NCBI GenBank assembly: GCA_963920635.1
Contig: OY987298.1
Location: 107,761,309-107,825,308 of the forward strand
DNA: 64,000 nt
Direction of reading: 5' to 3'
From: Pseudeuparius sepicola
Taxonomy: Eukaryota; Arthropoda; Insecta; Coleoptera; Anthribidae
Below, piece by piece: positions 34,053 to 45,628 of this stretch. Made by a program: the position numbers and the translations under genes. Positions within the stretch are counted from its first letter, which is position 1, and every line of letters begins with the position of its first letter. The notes under the pieces are model-generated. The model worked only from the letters and a program-made list of their open reading frames with translations, ran no database searches and was not told where the DNA came from.

Positions 34053-34659
34053 TACAGGGTGATTCAGGAGGAAATGTCAATATTTTAGGTACGTATTCGG
34101 GGACCCAAAATAAACATAAAAGTTCCTATAAACATGGGTCCTATTCCCGGCCGTTACCGAAATACAGGGGTAAACAACATTCAATTTAAGGTTTTTATTA
34201 CATTATTTATAACAGGTAGGCTAGGTTTTATAGTTTTCAAAAATGCCACCGTTTACTTCTAAACATAAGTCAGCTCTCTGGTGAATAGCTCGGGTCGCTC
34301 TATGAATGGATACGGGCCTGTTTCTTATAGTTGCTGCTGCATTTATTATTCGATCGAGTAATGCATCTCTAGTGTTTACTTTACTTGAATATACCAATGA
34401 TTTAAACCACCCCCAAAGACAATAATCCAGAGGATTAAGGTCTACTATTGCTAAGCAACAGGAATTTCCGCCTGAATCACCCAAAACCTAGCCTACCTGT
34501 TATAAATAATGTAATAAAAACCTTAAATTGAATGTTGTTTACCCCTGTATTTTGGTAACGGCCGGGAATAGGACCCATGTTTACAGGAACTTTTATGTTT
34601 ATTTTGGGTCCCCGAATACGTACCTAAAATATTGACATTTCCTCCTGAATCACCCTGTA
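34053..34659. mobile_element. mariner-type element with about 175-bp near-identical arms
   Basis: TACAGGGTGATTCAGGAGG at the left and CCTCCTGAATCACCCTGTA at the right. The arms extend to about 34230 and from about 34483 and are nearly identical. The centre carries a transposase remnant on the minus strand. Confidence 0.93.
34221..34484 (-). pseudogene. mariner transposase C-terminal remnant
   Basis: The minus-strand frame starts inside the arm and then reads DLNPLDYCLWGWFKSLVYSS, NTRDALLDRIINAAATIRN and RRAT/HRATRAIHQRADLCLEV, ending NGGIFENYK. This is the mariner-type catalytic end: the PDLNPLDYxLWG box around the third catalytic acidic residue, then the conserved C-terminal helices. In front of DLNPLD the frame runs into arm-derived sequence, so the first two catalytic residues are gone. 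It is an internal-deletion derivative. Confidence 0.85.
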
Positions 34660-35510
34660 TAGTTGTTCCCGGATTGTTTGGACGACTCTTGTAAATTCAA
34701 ATTCAAATTTGGCCGTTTTGAGTTCTGCCCTGCTTCGTCTGAAACTAATTTATGACATAATTTTACCTTCAAAAAATCATGTATGCCTTGGAAATTATGA
34801 AAAAACTAATTTTTTACTACAATAAAGTGCCCATTTTCTAGGTTTTACGACAAAATAGTATAAAGGAAACTTGTTCAGAATAAAAAACTGAATAGATTTG
34901 GAAAATTTCAAAAATCTTGGATTAGTTTGGTTGTTTGACCATTTTCCACTTTTTTTTAGGAAAGTGCTCTTTCTGTAGCTTTCACCTCAAATTGTTATTA
35001 AGGAAACTTGTTAGTGATACAAAAAAACTGCCTAGATGTAAATCAATTTTAAAACCCTAAGCCTACTTCGATTTTTATGCGTTTTAAGTTTTTTTAGCAG
35101 AAAGAATCAAAGTATGCGTAGGCTTTCGAAATTTTTCTCACCTATACCTAGTTTTTCATCATGAACAAGTTTTCTCAATAACATTTTGATGTGACAGCTA
35201 CAGAAAAGGAAGTCTTCGAAAAAAAGTGAAAAAGAGTCAAAAATCAAAGTAGGCCTAGACTTTTGAAATTTTGAACACCTCCTCAGTGTTCTAAACAAGT
35301 TTCCTTAATAACATTTCGTTGTAAAATCTACAAAAATAGCACATTACTGGTGTGAAAAAATAGTTTCTTAAAAATTTCTAAAGCATACATGATATTTTGA
35401 AAGTAAAATTATATGACAAATTAGTTTCAAACCCCAAAAGGTCAAATTTCAACTCAAATATTTGTTTACATTTACAAGAGTCGCCGAAACAATCCGGGGA
35501 CACACTGTAT
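34658..35510. mobile_element. foldback element sharing its TA with the preceding mariner element
   Basis: The left end ATAGTTGTTCCCGGATTGTT matches the inverted right end (ACAGTGTGTCCCCGGATTGT), continuing through GACTCTTGTAAAT and several hundred diverged bases. It starts on the very TA that ends the 34053-34659 element, so one inserted at the terminal TA of the other. No coding was recognised. Confidence 0.8.
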
Positions 35511-35582
35511 AATATAAATATTTGAACCTATACTATTTTATAAGGTTTTATGTCTGCCGAAACTAATTACTAACAAAAATAT

Positions 35583-38500
35583 TTTAATGAAAATCAAAGC
35601 TGCATGTGCAGATATCAAGTTGAGAATATAGTAAAAGTTCTTATATTTACACAGAAATTTAATATTTCAAAAATCCTGACAGAGCGCTTTCGGTTAAACA
35701 ATAATCATCAGTGTCATTTGGCGAATACAAACTCTAATAAATGCGAAAACCACATGTTGGTAACCTTAAAGGTATTTTTAAGTATTAAAAGAAAAACCGT
35801 GGTAAAACTCCATCTCCATCAATCAAACCGCTGAACCCACCATCCGGTTCAAAATTGAAAACGTAACAGTTTAACAAAGTTTAAATGCAAACAATAAATA
35901 AATCACATTTAAAAAAAATACGTTGGCCAAGACATAATACAAGTTAAAATTATTGTGATATAGATAATATGATTTTATTATGCCACGCCCAACTCGCTGT
36001 TTCTATTTTGCATATTTTACCCACATATTATTTAAGAATAGATCTTTGCATATTTGACGATATTGCCAGAGAACTAGCATTCTAGGTAACTCCTGCTCTG
36101 GAATCGATCTGGCACCCCAGCACCGGTCGGACTGCAGGCAGCCCCGGACTGCGGGGCACTTGCGCTATGAAACACAATGCACAGGTATCCAGGAAATGGA
36201 TTAATACCTGAGGGCACTCCAACCCAACGACGACATATTTCGCCACTTGTGTAAATTTGTAGTCGATATGGACCCGTCTCTGATTCCGAGGACTGAAGTC
36301 GACTCCTACACCTACCTATACGTTTCGTTTTGAGAAGGGTTCAATTTCACGATATCTAGCATGTACTTAAAAACAACTTATAGGTACCCTGGTTTGAGGC
36401 CCTTTATAACTTTGCATTTTTTAAACGTTTATTTGTATAAAAATGTTGATTTACAAGTTATGTATTCATTAATCACAAGAAAAAGTGACAAACATTAAGA
36501 ATTATTTATTTAGTAATGGGTTAACTTGCTAACCTTTTTAAATTTTTTATTAGTTGAAGTTACAAGTTTTTTAGAATGGACCTGTTAATGCTTATAGAGA
36601 AACCGGCAAACTATTAATAATTTTAGAACTGTTATAAAAATGTATTCTACTTAAACTACATAGAACAAAGTAATGCCATATTTAAGGACGAAATTAAAAC
36701 GTCATGAAGAGTGTGTTCAGATACTATTATGCCACTATTTTACTTAGTTATAGCCGTTAAATAAACCTATTTTTATTTCTAGGGACTATTAATTTTAAAA
36801 TAATGTAATTAGTATCTAGGACTATTTTAATTTTTTTTTAATCTTTCAAATGTTGTCTAACTAGTTGTAAATAACAGGTAACCAAACGAACTTTTAATGA
36901 CCCGAATACCAACGATGGGAATCTTATGATCTGCAAGTTAAGTTGGTGTGTAGGTGTCAATAACCGCAATCTTCGGCAATAGGTATAGTATTTTTAAAGT
37001 AACTTGAAACAGCATAAAAAACTCTAATTGCATAAAAAAAACTCAATATAGGACATAAGCGTCACGCAGTTTTTTAAAGATATACATATTCTAAAAGCAA
37101 CATAATATTTCACTTTTAAGGGTTTTTTAAGGTCGTCGTCAAACACAACGTAAAGGTTAATGCACCATACAATATTGTCAAAAGGTCTCTAAAAAGCCAT
37201 ATCGATTACAACTATTTACGCAAGTATATCAGTATATCCTAAAATCTGTGAAATTATCGCACGCCTATCCACCGCATTTCGCTGTACAAGTGGCCGGCCG
37301 TCGAACAGTGTAGCCCATGCAAGTATTGGTGATATATTATATTAGGCGAGCATGCAGTCAATTGTTTTTACTACAATATCTGTCGTCTCTGTCTCCTCCA
37401 TCTCCTTTTCTTATAATACCAGGTGCGGTTTAATAAGGTTAAAAAAGTGTTTTGACTCGTATTTTATTGCCGGAAGAGCTTGTTCTCGAGCTACCCTGGT
37501 AAAATATAAATGAACTCACTTGGAACACAGTGATATACGAGGCGCGGTCTATTTTATAGCTTTTACCACGCTCTTCTACTGGTAAAAATACCAGACTTAT
37601 CAGCCGAAATCACCCGTATAAAATTCACAGGTTTTTATGCTGTTCCAAGTGACTTTAGAAATACTATACACTCTTCCAGACGCGTGATGAAATTCTGTAA
37701 ACCAGCTTGTGACAGTTGGTGTGGACTGGTCCTGATTTCATTAGTGGTGTTTTCCTTCAGTTCCCCAAATTTCTGGACTTGCATATACCTTACTTTGAAA
37801 AAACTTCATGATAAAAAATCCGCAACAGTAATATCTTTACGGCAACAATTAAATTTAATTTTATAAATATCTCAAGACAATACACACGGTGCTCCATTGT
37901 AGAGTATCATTCTGACAACTGTAAAACAATACAAATTTCCAAAGCTAATTTTTTTCATTAAAACAAGGCAAAACATGATTCAAATAGATTATTAACAAAT
38001 TCCAGAGTTGCAAACGATTGTTAAAACACCTGGCATGCTCTCATTTAGAAGGGGTGGACAGTTTTAGCTGGGATCCAAAAATATAGGGCGAACTTAACAA
38101 AATTAAATTCCTATAATGGATATAGACCAGCAAGAAGACAGTAGGTATACACGAAAAAAATGCTGGGCAATATTTCAGACTTCAGAGTAAGGGTAAGATT
38201 GCCACATAGCCGGACTTGGTAATCGAGAACTGTTAGTAGCAAAATAATGGGGTCCAATTAGGACACCCCTCAAATTTCACATTAACATCTCCAAATATAT
38301 ATTTTGGATGAGTTAGAGTTACACTTTTTAACCCCGTAGAGACGTTGCTTAATAAAGGGCACCCCTCCTAAAGTAATAATTTGCAATTATACGTCTTTCA
38401 CCCTTTGGGATTATTAAAATGATCCGTCAGTGGATGTGATGAATTCTATGTATCATATCTAACTAGATTAACACGAGGGTTAGCCTACTAGGGTGCTCTA

Positions 38501-38977
38501 GCTGTCGAGGCTTAGTTGAAAGTGGGGCTGGGGTTAACCCGATACCAGTCGGTTCCACACTATCGCAAATGTTATTGTCTGCGGGATGAGGGAAAAGTGG
38601 AACCTGATCGCCCCAAATCTACTCGGTATCTGTGTACTCTCTAAACGCTGGGTTTGGTATAGCGAAGCTGAATTATTATTTTAAACGTTCTACAGAGCTT
38701 AGATTTCAATACCTGATCATCTTTCATAGTGTCATTGAGTAAAATACTACGGTGTATTCGCGTTTGCTTGTGAAAATCTACGAAGATCTGAGAAAAATTC
38801 TACTTATAGTAGAGTGAGTATGTCTGGTTTTTCTGTTAACACCCCTAAAAATCTAAGTAGCCTGAATGGAATGGAACACATTTTTATAATATTGGTTTGG
38901 CATTGCCCCAAAGCTTGGCCTTCTGATATTTGTTAAAGGGGTGCGTTTTTCGAAAAACTATATAACCGAAAATATAT
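35583..38977. other. no gene recognised
   Basis: GC-richer patch at about 36080-36360. At about 37420 ACCAGGTGCGGTTTAAT resembles ACCAGGTGCGGTTTTTAT at about 47861, a shared repeat end. TCACTTGGAACA (about 37516) and TGTTCCAAGTGA (about 37641) form a short inverted pair. GTGGCCGGCCGTCG at about 37289 recalls the GGCCGGCC words at 25.15 and 26.42 kb. No coding sense. Confidence 0.45.
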
Positions 38978-39068
38978 GGACCGCAAAGAGAATTCGTGTG
39001 TAAAAGGAACGTAAATGGTAATAAAGCTGGATATTTAAAATAATTATGCGACATTCTAAATGTCAGAA
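38978..39068 (+). repeat. dispersed repeat, copy 1
   Basis: An inverted copy lies at 53768-53870. Shared words are GCAAAGAGAATTCG, AACGTAAAT, AAAGCT, GATATTTAA and ATTCTAAATGTCAGAA. Confidence 0.8.
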
Positions 39069-39105
39069 ACTGACATAACTATAACTAAAGAATCGTTGAC
39101 TGATA

Positions 39106-39833
39106 TACAGGGTGTTCGAAAAATAGACGGAGATATTTTAGAGGGTGATTCCCTGTTAAGAAATATGAAAAAAAGTTTCTATAAACATGGGTCCGGAAAT
39201 GCAGAGTTTTCAAGATACAGGATGTTAAATAAAAAAAAAATAAAACATGAAATTATTAATGTCTTAAAAATTATTTACTCGATTCTGTTGAAATTTGGCA
39301 ATGTTATTTGTTGTATTAAGAGGCTAATTTCGCCCTAACTAGATTAAATTTATTAAGTCCAGTGGCGTCCCGGGGGGCACCTTAGCGAATATTATTATCA
39401 AAAAAATGTACGCCACTACCTTTTTTGTAACTTTAATATTTTTTGTTTGATTAAGCATCTAAAAATACAACTTCCTTCCCTCTTGTATTGTTTTCCTATC
39501 TCACTTCGTTTTCGAGAAAAAAAAATAAAAACCGTTTTATTGCATGTCACTGGACAAAATTGGTTGTAGTGTACTTTATGTTATGATATTGGAAAAGTTG
39601 CAATAACACTCTTTCCTAGAAATGCTTTTGATTATTTGTTTTCCAAGGCACTTGTGATTTTTTTTTGCAAAAATTGATAAACCAATTTTGTCCAGTGACA
39701 TGCAATATATTTAACATCCTGTATCTTGAAAACTCTGCATTTCCGGACCCATGTTTATAGAAACTTTTTTTCATATTTCTTAACAGGGAATCACCCTCTA
39801 AAATATCTCCGTCTATTTTTCGAACACCCTGTA
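39106..39833. mobile_element. mariner-type element with identical 124-bp arms
   Basis: The left arm from TACAGGGTGTTCGAAAAATA to TTAAATA (about 39229) is repeated exactly, inverted, at about 39710-39833. A second inverted pair lies inside (39540-39565 and 39680-39705, 26 of 26 bases). No transposase remains. Perfect arm identity implies a young insertion or recent arm conversion. It sits at a junction between copies of two other dispersed repeats. Confidence 0.93.
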
Positions 39834-40010
39834 TTATTAAAGACTGCTCACGGCTGTCACGTCTGACACATTTTTGGCTCACCATGCGCTTTCCGGAGAT
39901 AAAATACAATGCAGAATACATTGTTAGCTATCAGAGCCATCTGTTTTCCAGGACATAAAGCTATAGCCGTTAGAAGTCTTTATAAATACGTCAGTCAACG
40001 ACAGATTACT
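39834..40010 (+). repeat. dispersed repeat, copy 2
   Basis: Aligns with 9988-10141 (AAAGACTGCTCACGGCTG, AGGACATAAAG, AGAAGTCTTTATAAATACG, CAGTCAACG). Confidence 0.75.
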
Positions 40011-41119
40011 ACACCCTATAGTAAGTCGTCATTTCTTTCGTCGACTTGCGTCACTTTAGTCCGAAAACGACAATAAAATATGACGTCGTTAATATAGTGT
40101 CGGTCAAAGATTGGGCAAAACAGTATCATCTAATTATCGCATGTTTATTGTAAGAGATAAAGGAAAACCATTACATTGAAAATTGATGGTAATGAGAAGG
40201 TGTATGCAACCGAGTGTTTAGATAGTTTGAGAAAATTACGCAGGATCTTCGGCATGGCCTTTTTTTATTAAAGCAATTTTATCGTCTATTTTGAGCAAAA
40301 CAACAAAACGCAAGATAACAAAATATATAAATTTTGGGCAGCTAGGCGAGGTTAAAAAAGAAATGGGCATCCCTGGCCAACTTTGCACGGAATACTAAAA
40401 AAACTTAAATCTTCAAAAATGTGTATTGGCTCAAGAGAACCGAACACTATGCGTAATTTTCTGAAACTATCTGCGACTGCGAGCACCCGGCAAGTTCTCG
40501 GTGTCATCAATTTTCAATATAAGAGTTTTCTTCTACATCTTAAATAAACTTGGTCATGCATGCCGATTTTCTTTTCAGTGCCACCTAGCTATCCAATATT
40601 GCAGAGTTTTTATTACTTTTTTTTTGTTGGACATAAAATAAGCGAGACCATCGCTGCTGTAGACTTAAAATATCATCCTGTATACTGCTGTAGTATACCA
40701 CTCCTGTATACCAGTGGGGAATCACACAGAGAATTCGTGTGTCAAAATAGGCCTGTTTGGTTAATATATTTAACTTGAAACCCAGACAGAATAATGCCGT
40801 TCATTCTGACATTTACAGAAAATGTGTATTATTTGTTTTCAAAAACAAAGACCAATTTAAATTTCTGTATTGAAAATACCTACTAAACTTTGTCTGAATA
40901 TTTTTTTAAATGGATGATACACAATCTAATCACTAATCACTTATTCTCACTATTGCTGTTTTCGTTTTGTTTTACTGTACCTATTTGTTATAATAATTGC
41001 AAATATCTTATATTTTTAAGTAATGTTTAGTGTTCTATTGACGTGCCGTATCTGTCTAAGCGTATCTTAAATGAAATATTTCCGCAACATAGAATAGACT
41101 AGACTTTTATTTTCTTTCA
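40011..41119. other. no gene recognised
   Basis: AT-rich with short chance frames. Confidence 0.4.
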
Positions 41120-42440
41120 AACGATAAACACCTTGTACAGGATCCATCAAAAATTTAAAACATACATGAGTGTTAACTACGGTAACTGAAATTAACATAA
41201 AAGAAACATAGACCAAAATTTGTGCTATTTAAAAAATTCACCTACTGTTTAAAAACATTTGTTGATCAAGAAAACTTTCAAATGTTTTCTAAATTCCGAC
41301 AATGCACCAATCTCCCTCAAAAATTCCGGCAAGGAATTAGAAATCATTAAACTGATACGATTCGGAGAATTAAACGATAACTAGTCCATGAGAAACCGAA
41401 ACATAGAAGTCTTGGATCTGTCTGGTGTTAGAAGAAAGTACGTCGTGAACGGGCAAAAAATTGGGCTTGTTTTTAAAATATGTGGAATTTCCATCAAAAA
41501 TAACCCTGGTAGAGTGAGAATATTATACTCCTTAAAAAGAAATCTACAGCTGAATGTACTGGATTCACCAGCAATACAACTCATATCCTTTTCGGAGCCA
41601 AAAACACATCTTTATAGCATCCGTAACTCAGCCCCAGGAATATATCCCATACCTAAGCCGCGACTAAGTATGCGTTTAGTACACAACTAATAGCTGTTTC
41701 ACAGACAGCACTGTTCGTAAGTTCCTAAGCATGTATAGTCAACAGAACTCAATTTAGATCTCAAACACGCACAATGATTGCTCCAACTCAGATTATCTTG
41801 TCCATGTGACGCCCCTAAAACTTCACTTGCGACTTGCTAGTGCTAGTCACTGCGCCTGCTCCACACCTAACTGCAAGTCCTCCACTGCTTTCTTTCTATA
41901 TATGTTATCAAAAACCATAACATTTGATTTGGCGGTATTCAAAAACAAAAAGTGTCAATTAAACTACATTACATGTTTGTGGCACGTTTCCATTAACATT
42001 TCACAAACTATCAAGATCAAGAAGGAATCATCAACGTATAGAGTAAAAAAGGCGTTAGGTGTTACCGATTTCAAGCCTATCATGTATACCTAATCTACAA
42101 AACACTGGGCCCAAAACTGAGCCCTGTTGAACTCCCTAATTTGCTGTAACTACATTGGAAGTAGGAAGTATTATCAGATAAAACTCCGAATTTGTTACTT
42201 GACATATTGCTGACGATTACTCAAAAATGATTAAATTCGTTCAAGCGCCCTGCTCCTTATTCCGCATTGCAGCAACTTCTCCAAAAGTATATGTGACTCA
42301 CGCAGTCAAATGCCCTGCTGAGATTACAAAAGATCCCAGCAGGGCATATACCCCGTCAATGTGCTCCGACACCTCTCTGTACTAAGAATGTATCGCAGTA
42401 TGGGGGAAGTTAGTAGTCACCTCGAAAGCTGTGCTGACAA
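41120..42440 (-). pseudogene. non-LTR retrotransposon (Jockey/CR1-type) reverse transcriptase, decayed 3' part
   Basis: Minus-strand pieces in order: NLSRAFDCVSH at about 42290-42325 (RT motif A, normally SKAFDxVDH), a decayed G-x-x-x-G-x-x-x-GP box at about 42080-42130, LYVDDSFLI with the catalytic YVDD at 42027-42038, SCRFLFKEYNILTLPGLF at about 41500-41570, and RISLMISNSLPEFLREIG plus FRKHLKVFLINKCF at about 41260-41370, the usual C-terminal end of such ORF2 proteins. Stops and frameshifts separate the pieces. The AT-rich stretch down to 41120 would be the 3' UTR. The endonuclease and 5' end are missing, as expected of a 5'-truncated insertion. Confidence 0.8.
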
Positions 42441-43529
42441 TCTGGCAAAAGCTTCTTCATACTTCCTGTGTGTTTTCACCGGTTAATCAATAATTTCTAC
42501 TTCTGGAACACTTAACATTATCAATTTCTTTTTACGTTTACACCAAGCCTGTCACTAAATCTACTTTTGTTGTTTTCCATTGGCTACCTGATTATCCAAT
42601 TATTTTGGCGTGCCTCTCGCTGTAATTTTTGTTACAAACGGTCATAAATCAATCAAATCAGATTTATTTTGTCCATGTTTCAAGACGCACTTGACATTTG
42701 ATATCTTATAAAATTTTTGTGTATCTAACTGCTTGGCTTGAGCGGCAATTTCTGTTGTAATGAAACCTTTATATAAAAAAAGATCAAATTTTTAATAAGA
42801 AAAATCCATAATAATATAGTATTCCTAAATTGACCACTTAAAGAAAGCATAGCATGGAATAGTCACTCAACCAAAATGGTAGTGTCTGTGAGATATTTTC
42901 CCTTAGCTCAATTTAAAAATATATATATAAAAATATAATGTCGCATTTTTTCGGTTCTTCAGAAATTTCTGGAGTGTTCACAAGCAAACGCGGACACACC
43001 GTATATTTTAATATGGAAAAAATCCATAGCTAATTGTAATTATTATAACTGACAGGTTTTGCCGCCCAAGGCGATTGTCGCCATTCGAAGACATAATTAG
43101 TTCTGTCGTTCGCGGCGGTTTCGGCCAAGGGCCAAGAGCCAAGAGGCCAAGAATAATTATTGGTTCTGAGGTTTCTCCGAAGGATGTTGTCAGAAAATTC
43201 TCGATAGTGAAAAATAGTGCAAAATTGCAGGAAAGGAATACATAGAGTGAACTTCAGCTATTGGTTATTGGTTATCAGATAACGCAACTAAATGTGCAAT
43301 TTTGCGCTGACAGTTGCATTTTTGGTGAATACGAAATGAATATTTTATGGTAACCTCCGAAAGACGTAGGTATATTTAGTATTCACCTAAATATTTTTTT
43401 AGATAAGAAGCAAGTATTAATGCCTATAGATATCAGTAGTATCTTAGTTTCAATTTATCCCGTATGCAGAAAAGAAAAGCTGTCGAAGGATATAAATGCA
43501 AGCACATACGTGCAAGTTTATTTGACCTA
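42441..43529. other. no gene recognised
   Basis: CGGACACACCGTATATTTTA at about 42992 may be a lone transposon end. GGCCAAG words are repeated at about 43128-43160. Otherwise AT-rich. Confidence 0.4.
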
Positions 43530-43790
43530 CATACATTTTGTCCTTCTTGTGCGCCGTTGTTGTAAACATCCATTGCATCCTTTATCGTGAGGATATTCAC
43601 CGCGACGTGCGAACGTCTTTATTTTTCGGAATCGAATTTAGCGATAGACCACGACAGGCAAGAGCGCCGCGCGGAAGCAATATCCTCCACGTCGGTCCAA
43701 AGCGTTTCCCTGGAACTCTCGGCCGGAAACGGTCACATTTTTTTTTCAAGTTCCGCTTTATAGCTTCATAAGGATAAGAGGATTTCTTCG
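43530..43790 (+). repeat. GC-rich dispersed repeat, copy 2
   Basis: Homologous to 8879-9120. The frame from 43538 (SFLCAVVVNIHCILYR ... SLFFGIEFSDR ... KFRFIAS) corresponds codon by codon to the frame in copy 1, with a 15-base in-frame length difference near GRKRSH. Many differences between the copies change amino acids. Confidence 0.8.
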
Positions 43791-43853
43791 CTTTAGAATT
43801 TATGGTTTCTAATACTACATACCCTGCATTAGTTGACCAAATGTACAGTTGTT

Positions 43854-43881
43854 CCACCGAACTATATATATAGTTCGGTGG
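43854..43881. repeat. perfect 28-bp palindrome
   Basis: The half-site CCACCGAACTATAT is followed directly by its reverse complement. It lies 17 bases before the 43899-45622 element and its target duplication, so it is outside that element. Confidence 0.92.
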
Positions 43882-43892
43882 GTGGTGGGTTG

Positions 43893-43898
43893 TTCTAA
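43893..43898 (+). repeat. candidate target-site duplication, left
   Basis: TTCTAA, repeated at 45623-45628. Confidence 0.6.
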
Positions 43899-45622
43899 TA
43901 TGAGGCGCCATTTCGGACTAAATTATTATTTTTAATATATAAATTTCTCGCGCTAATATATTTTTTTAATATGATATTTATAGAAATTTGCGTGAATAAT
44001 CTTTTTTTAGTCAAATTTATATATTACGCATCGCCCAAAAGTATATACCTATTACAGTAAACGCAAAAAATATATCAAAACACGATATATTAATTTGGTG
44101 CGTCAATATATAATAATTTAGGGTACCACTGGTCGTCACCAGAGGTCGCGCCGCGCATCCCTAAAGTGCACCGGCAACGCTGCAGCTGAAAGGGCAGAAG
44201 CCCGAAGTCGAAATATTTTTTTTATATGATATTTATAGAAATTTGCGTGAATAATCTTTTTTTAGTCAAATTTATATATTACGCATCGCCCAAAAGTATA
44301 TATTACAGTAAACGCAAAAAAATATATCAAAACACGATATATTAATTTGGTGCGCCAATATATAATAATTTAGGGTACCACTGGTCGTCACCAGAGGTCG
44401 CGCCGCGCATCCCTAAACTGCACCGGTAGCGCTGCAGGCTGCAGCAGAAAGCGCAGAAGCCCGAAGTCGAAGTGATTATGATTACCGACGTACTGGATGT
44501 TCTTTTTTGTGTCAGGTTTGGGATTTGATGTTTTGTGGTGTATAACCCCACAATCATCTTACATATTAGTTTCCCGCCCGCATGATCGTTTTCGTTTCGC
44601 CTTCGTTTTGTTGTAGGAAGTGGCTATTTATACGTCCGACGTATATAAAAGTCGGTATACGTCTTGCACTCTCATTGGTGGATTGAGTCACGTGACTTCT
44701 TTGGACGTACATTTAACTCCGTACACGTCCGAAGCCGAAGTAAACATTTGATACCTACGTCTACGTCGGAAGCCGTCGGAAGTGCATTTTTCTCAAGCAT
44801 CTTTGCAATAAGGAGTGTATTCCCTCCTTTTTGGGGGATAAGCACTGCCGTATGAAAAAAGAAGGGGACATTCGCATCATATTGTGGCAGTCGGCAGCGA
44901 TGCGCGCTGCCGTATGAAAAAAGAAGTGGTAATCTTTTCCAATGGTGTAACGTCGGGCGAAAATAGGGGATAGGAACCTATCTAGCCAAAATTTCAAGAA
45001 AATCGGGGGTGGGTTTTACACAGGGACAATTTTTATTTTAAAGAGTCCCTGATTTTACACCATTCTGCGCTTTCTGCCGCAGCGTTACCAGGTGCACTTT
45101 AGGGATGCGCGGCGCGACCTCTGGTGACGACCGGCGGTACCCTAAATTATTATATATTGGCGCACCAAATTAATATATCGTGTTTTGATATATTGTTTTG
45201 CGTTTACTGTAATATATACTTTTGGGCGATGTGTAATATATAAATTTGACTCTGAAAAAAAGGTTATTCACGCAAATTTCTATAAATAGATATCATATAA
45301 AAAAATATTTCGAGTTCGGGTTTCTGCATTTTCTGCTGCAGCGTTGCCGGTGCACTTTAAGAATGCGCGGCGCGACCTCTGGTGACGATCAGTGGTACCC
45401 TAAATTATTATATATTGGCGAACCAAATTAATATATCGTGTTTTGATATATTTTTTTTGCGTTTACTGTAATATTTACTTTTGGGCGATGCGTAATATAT
45501 AAATTTGACTAAAAAAAGATTATTCAAGCAAATTTCTATAAATATCATATTAAAAAAAATATATTAGCCCGAGAAATTTATATATTCAAAAATAATAATT
45601 TAGTCCGAAATGGCGCCTCATA
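43899..45622. mobile_element. 1.7-kb element whose inverted repeats contain tandem subrepeats
   Basis: Termini TATGAGGCGCCATTTCGGAC and the inverted GTCCGAAATGGCGCCTCATA. Each arm (about 580 bp) holds two tandem copies of a roughly 235-250-bp unit: 43969-44218 and 44219-44472 on the left, 45058-45310 and 45311-45550 inverted on the right. Each unit pairs an AT-rich half (CGATATATTAATTTGGTGCG) with a GC-rich half (GAGGTCGCGCCGCGCATCC). The unique centre (44475-45057) has no transposase; it carries GAAGTCGG/ACGTCCG-type words and a 20-base CTGCCGTATGAAAAAAGAAG repeat at about 44847 and 44910. TTCTAA flanks both ends. Superfamily unknown. Confidence 0.9.
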
Positions 45623-45628
45623 TTCTAA
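45623..45628 (+). repeat. candidate target-site duplication, right
   Basis: TTCTAA, matching 43893-43898. Confidence 0.6.

Larger units (their letters stand above)
33965..35582. mobile_element. outer element with perfect 28-bp inverted repeats holding two nested mariner elements
   Basis: The 28-base arm at 33965-33992 (containing TTGTTAGTAATTAGTTTCGG) is the exact reverse complement of 35555-35582. Without the two insertions (34053-34659 and 34658-35510), the element would be only about 160 bp. Its superfamily is not recognisable from the ends. Confidence 0.8.

Noticed and set aside
39060..39921. Two ORFs encoding the same 42-residue stretch (39060-39338 plus, 39616-39921 minus)
   Set aside because: The shared peptide is just the identical inverted arms of the mariner-type element read in both orientations.
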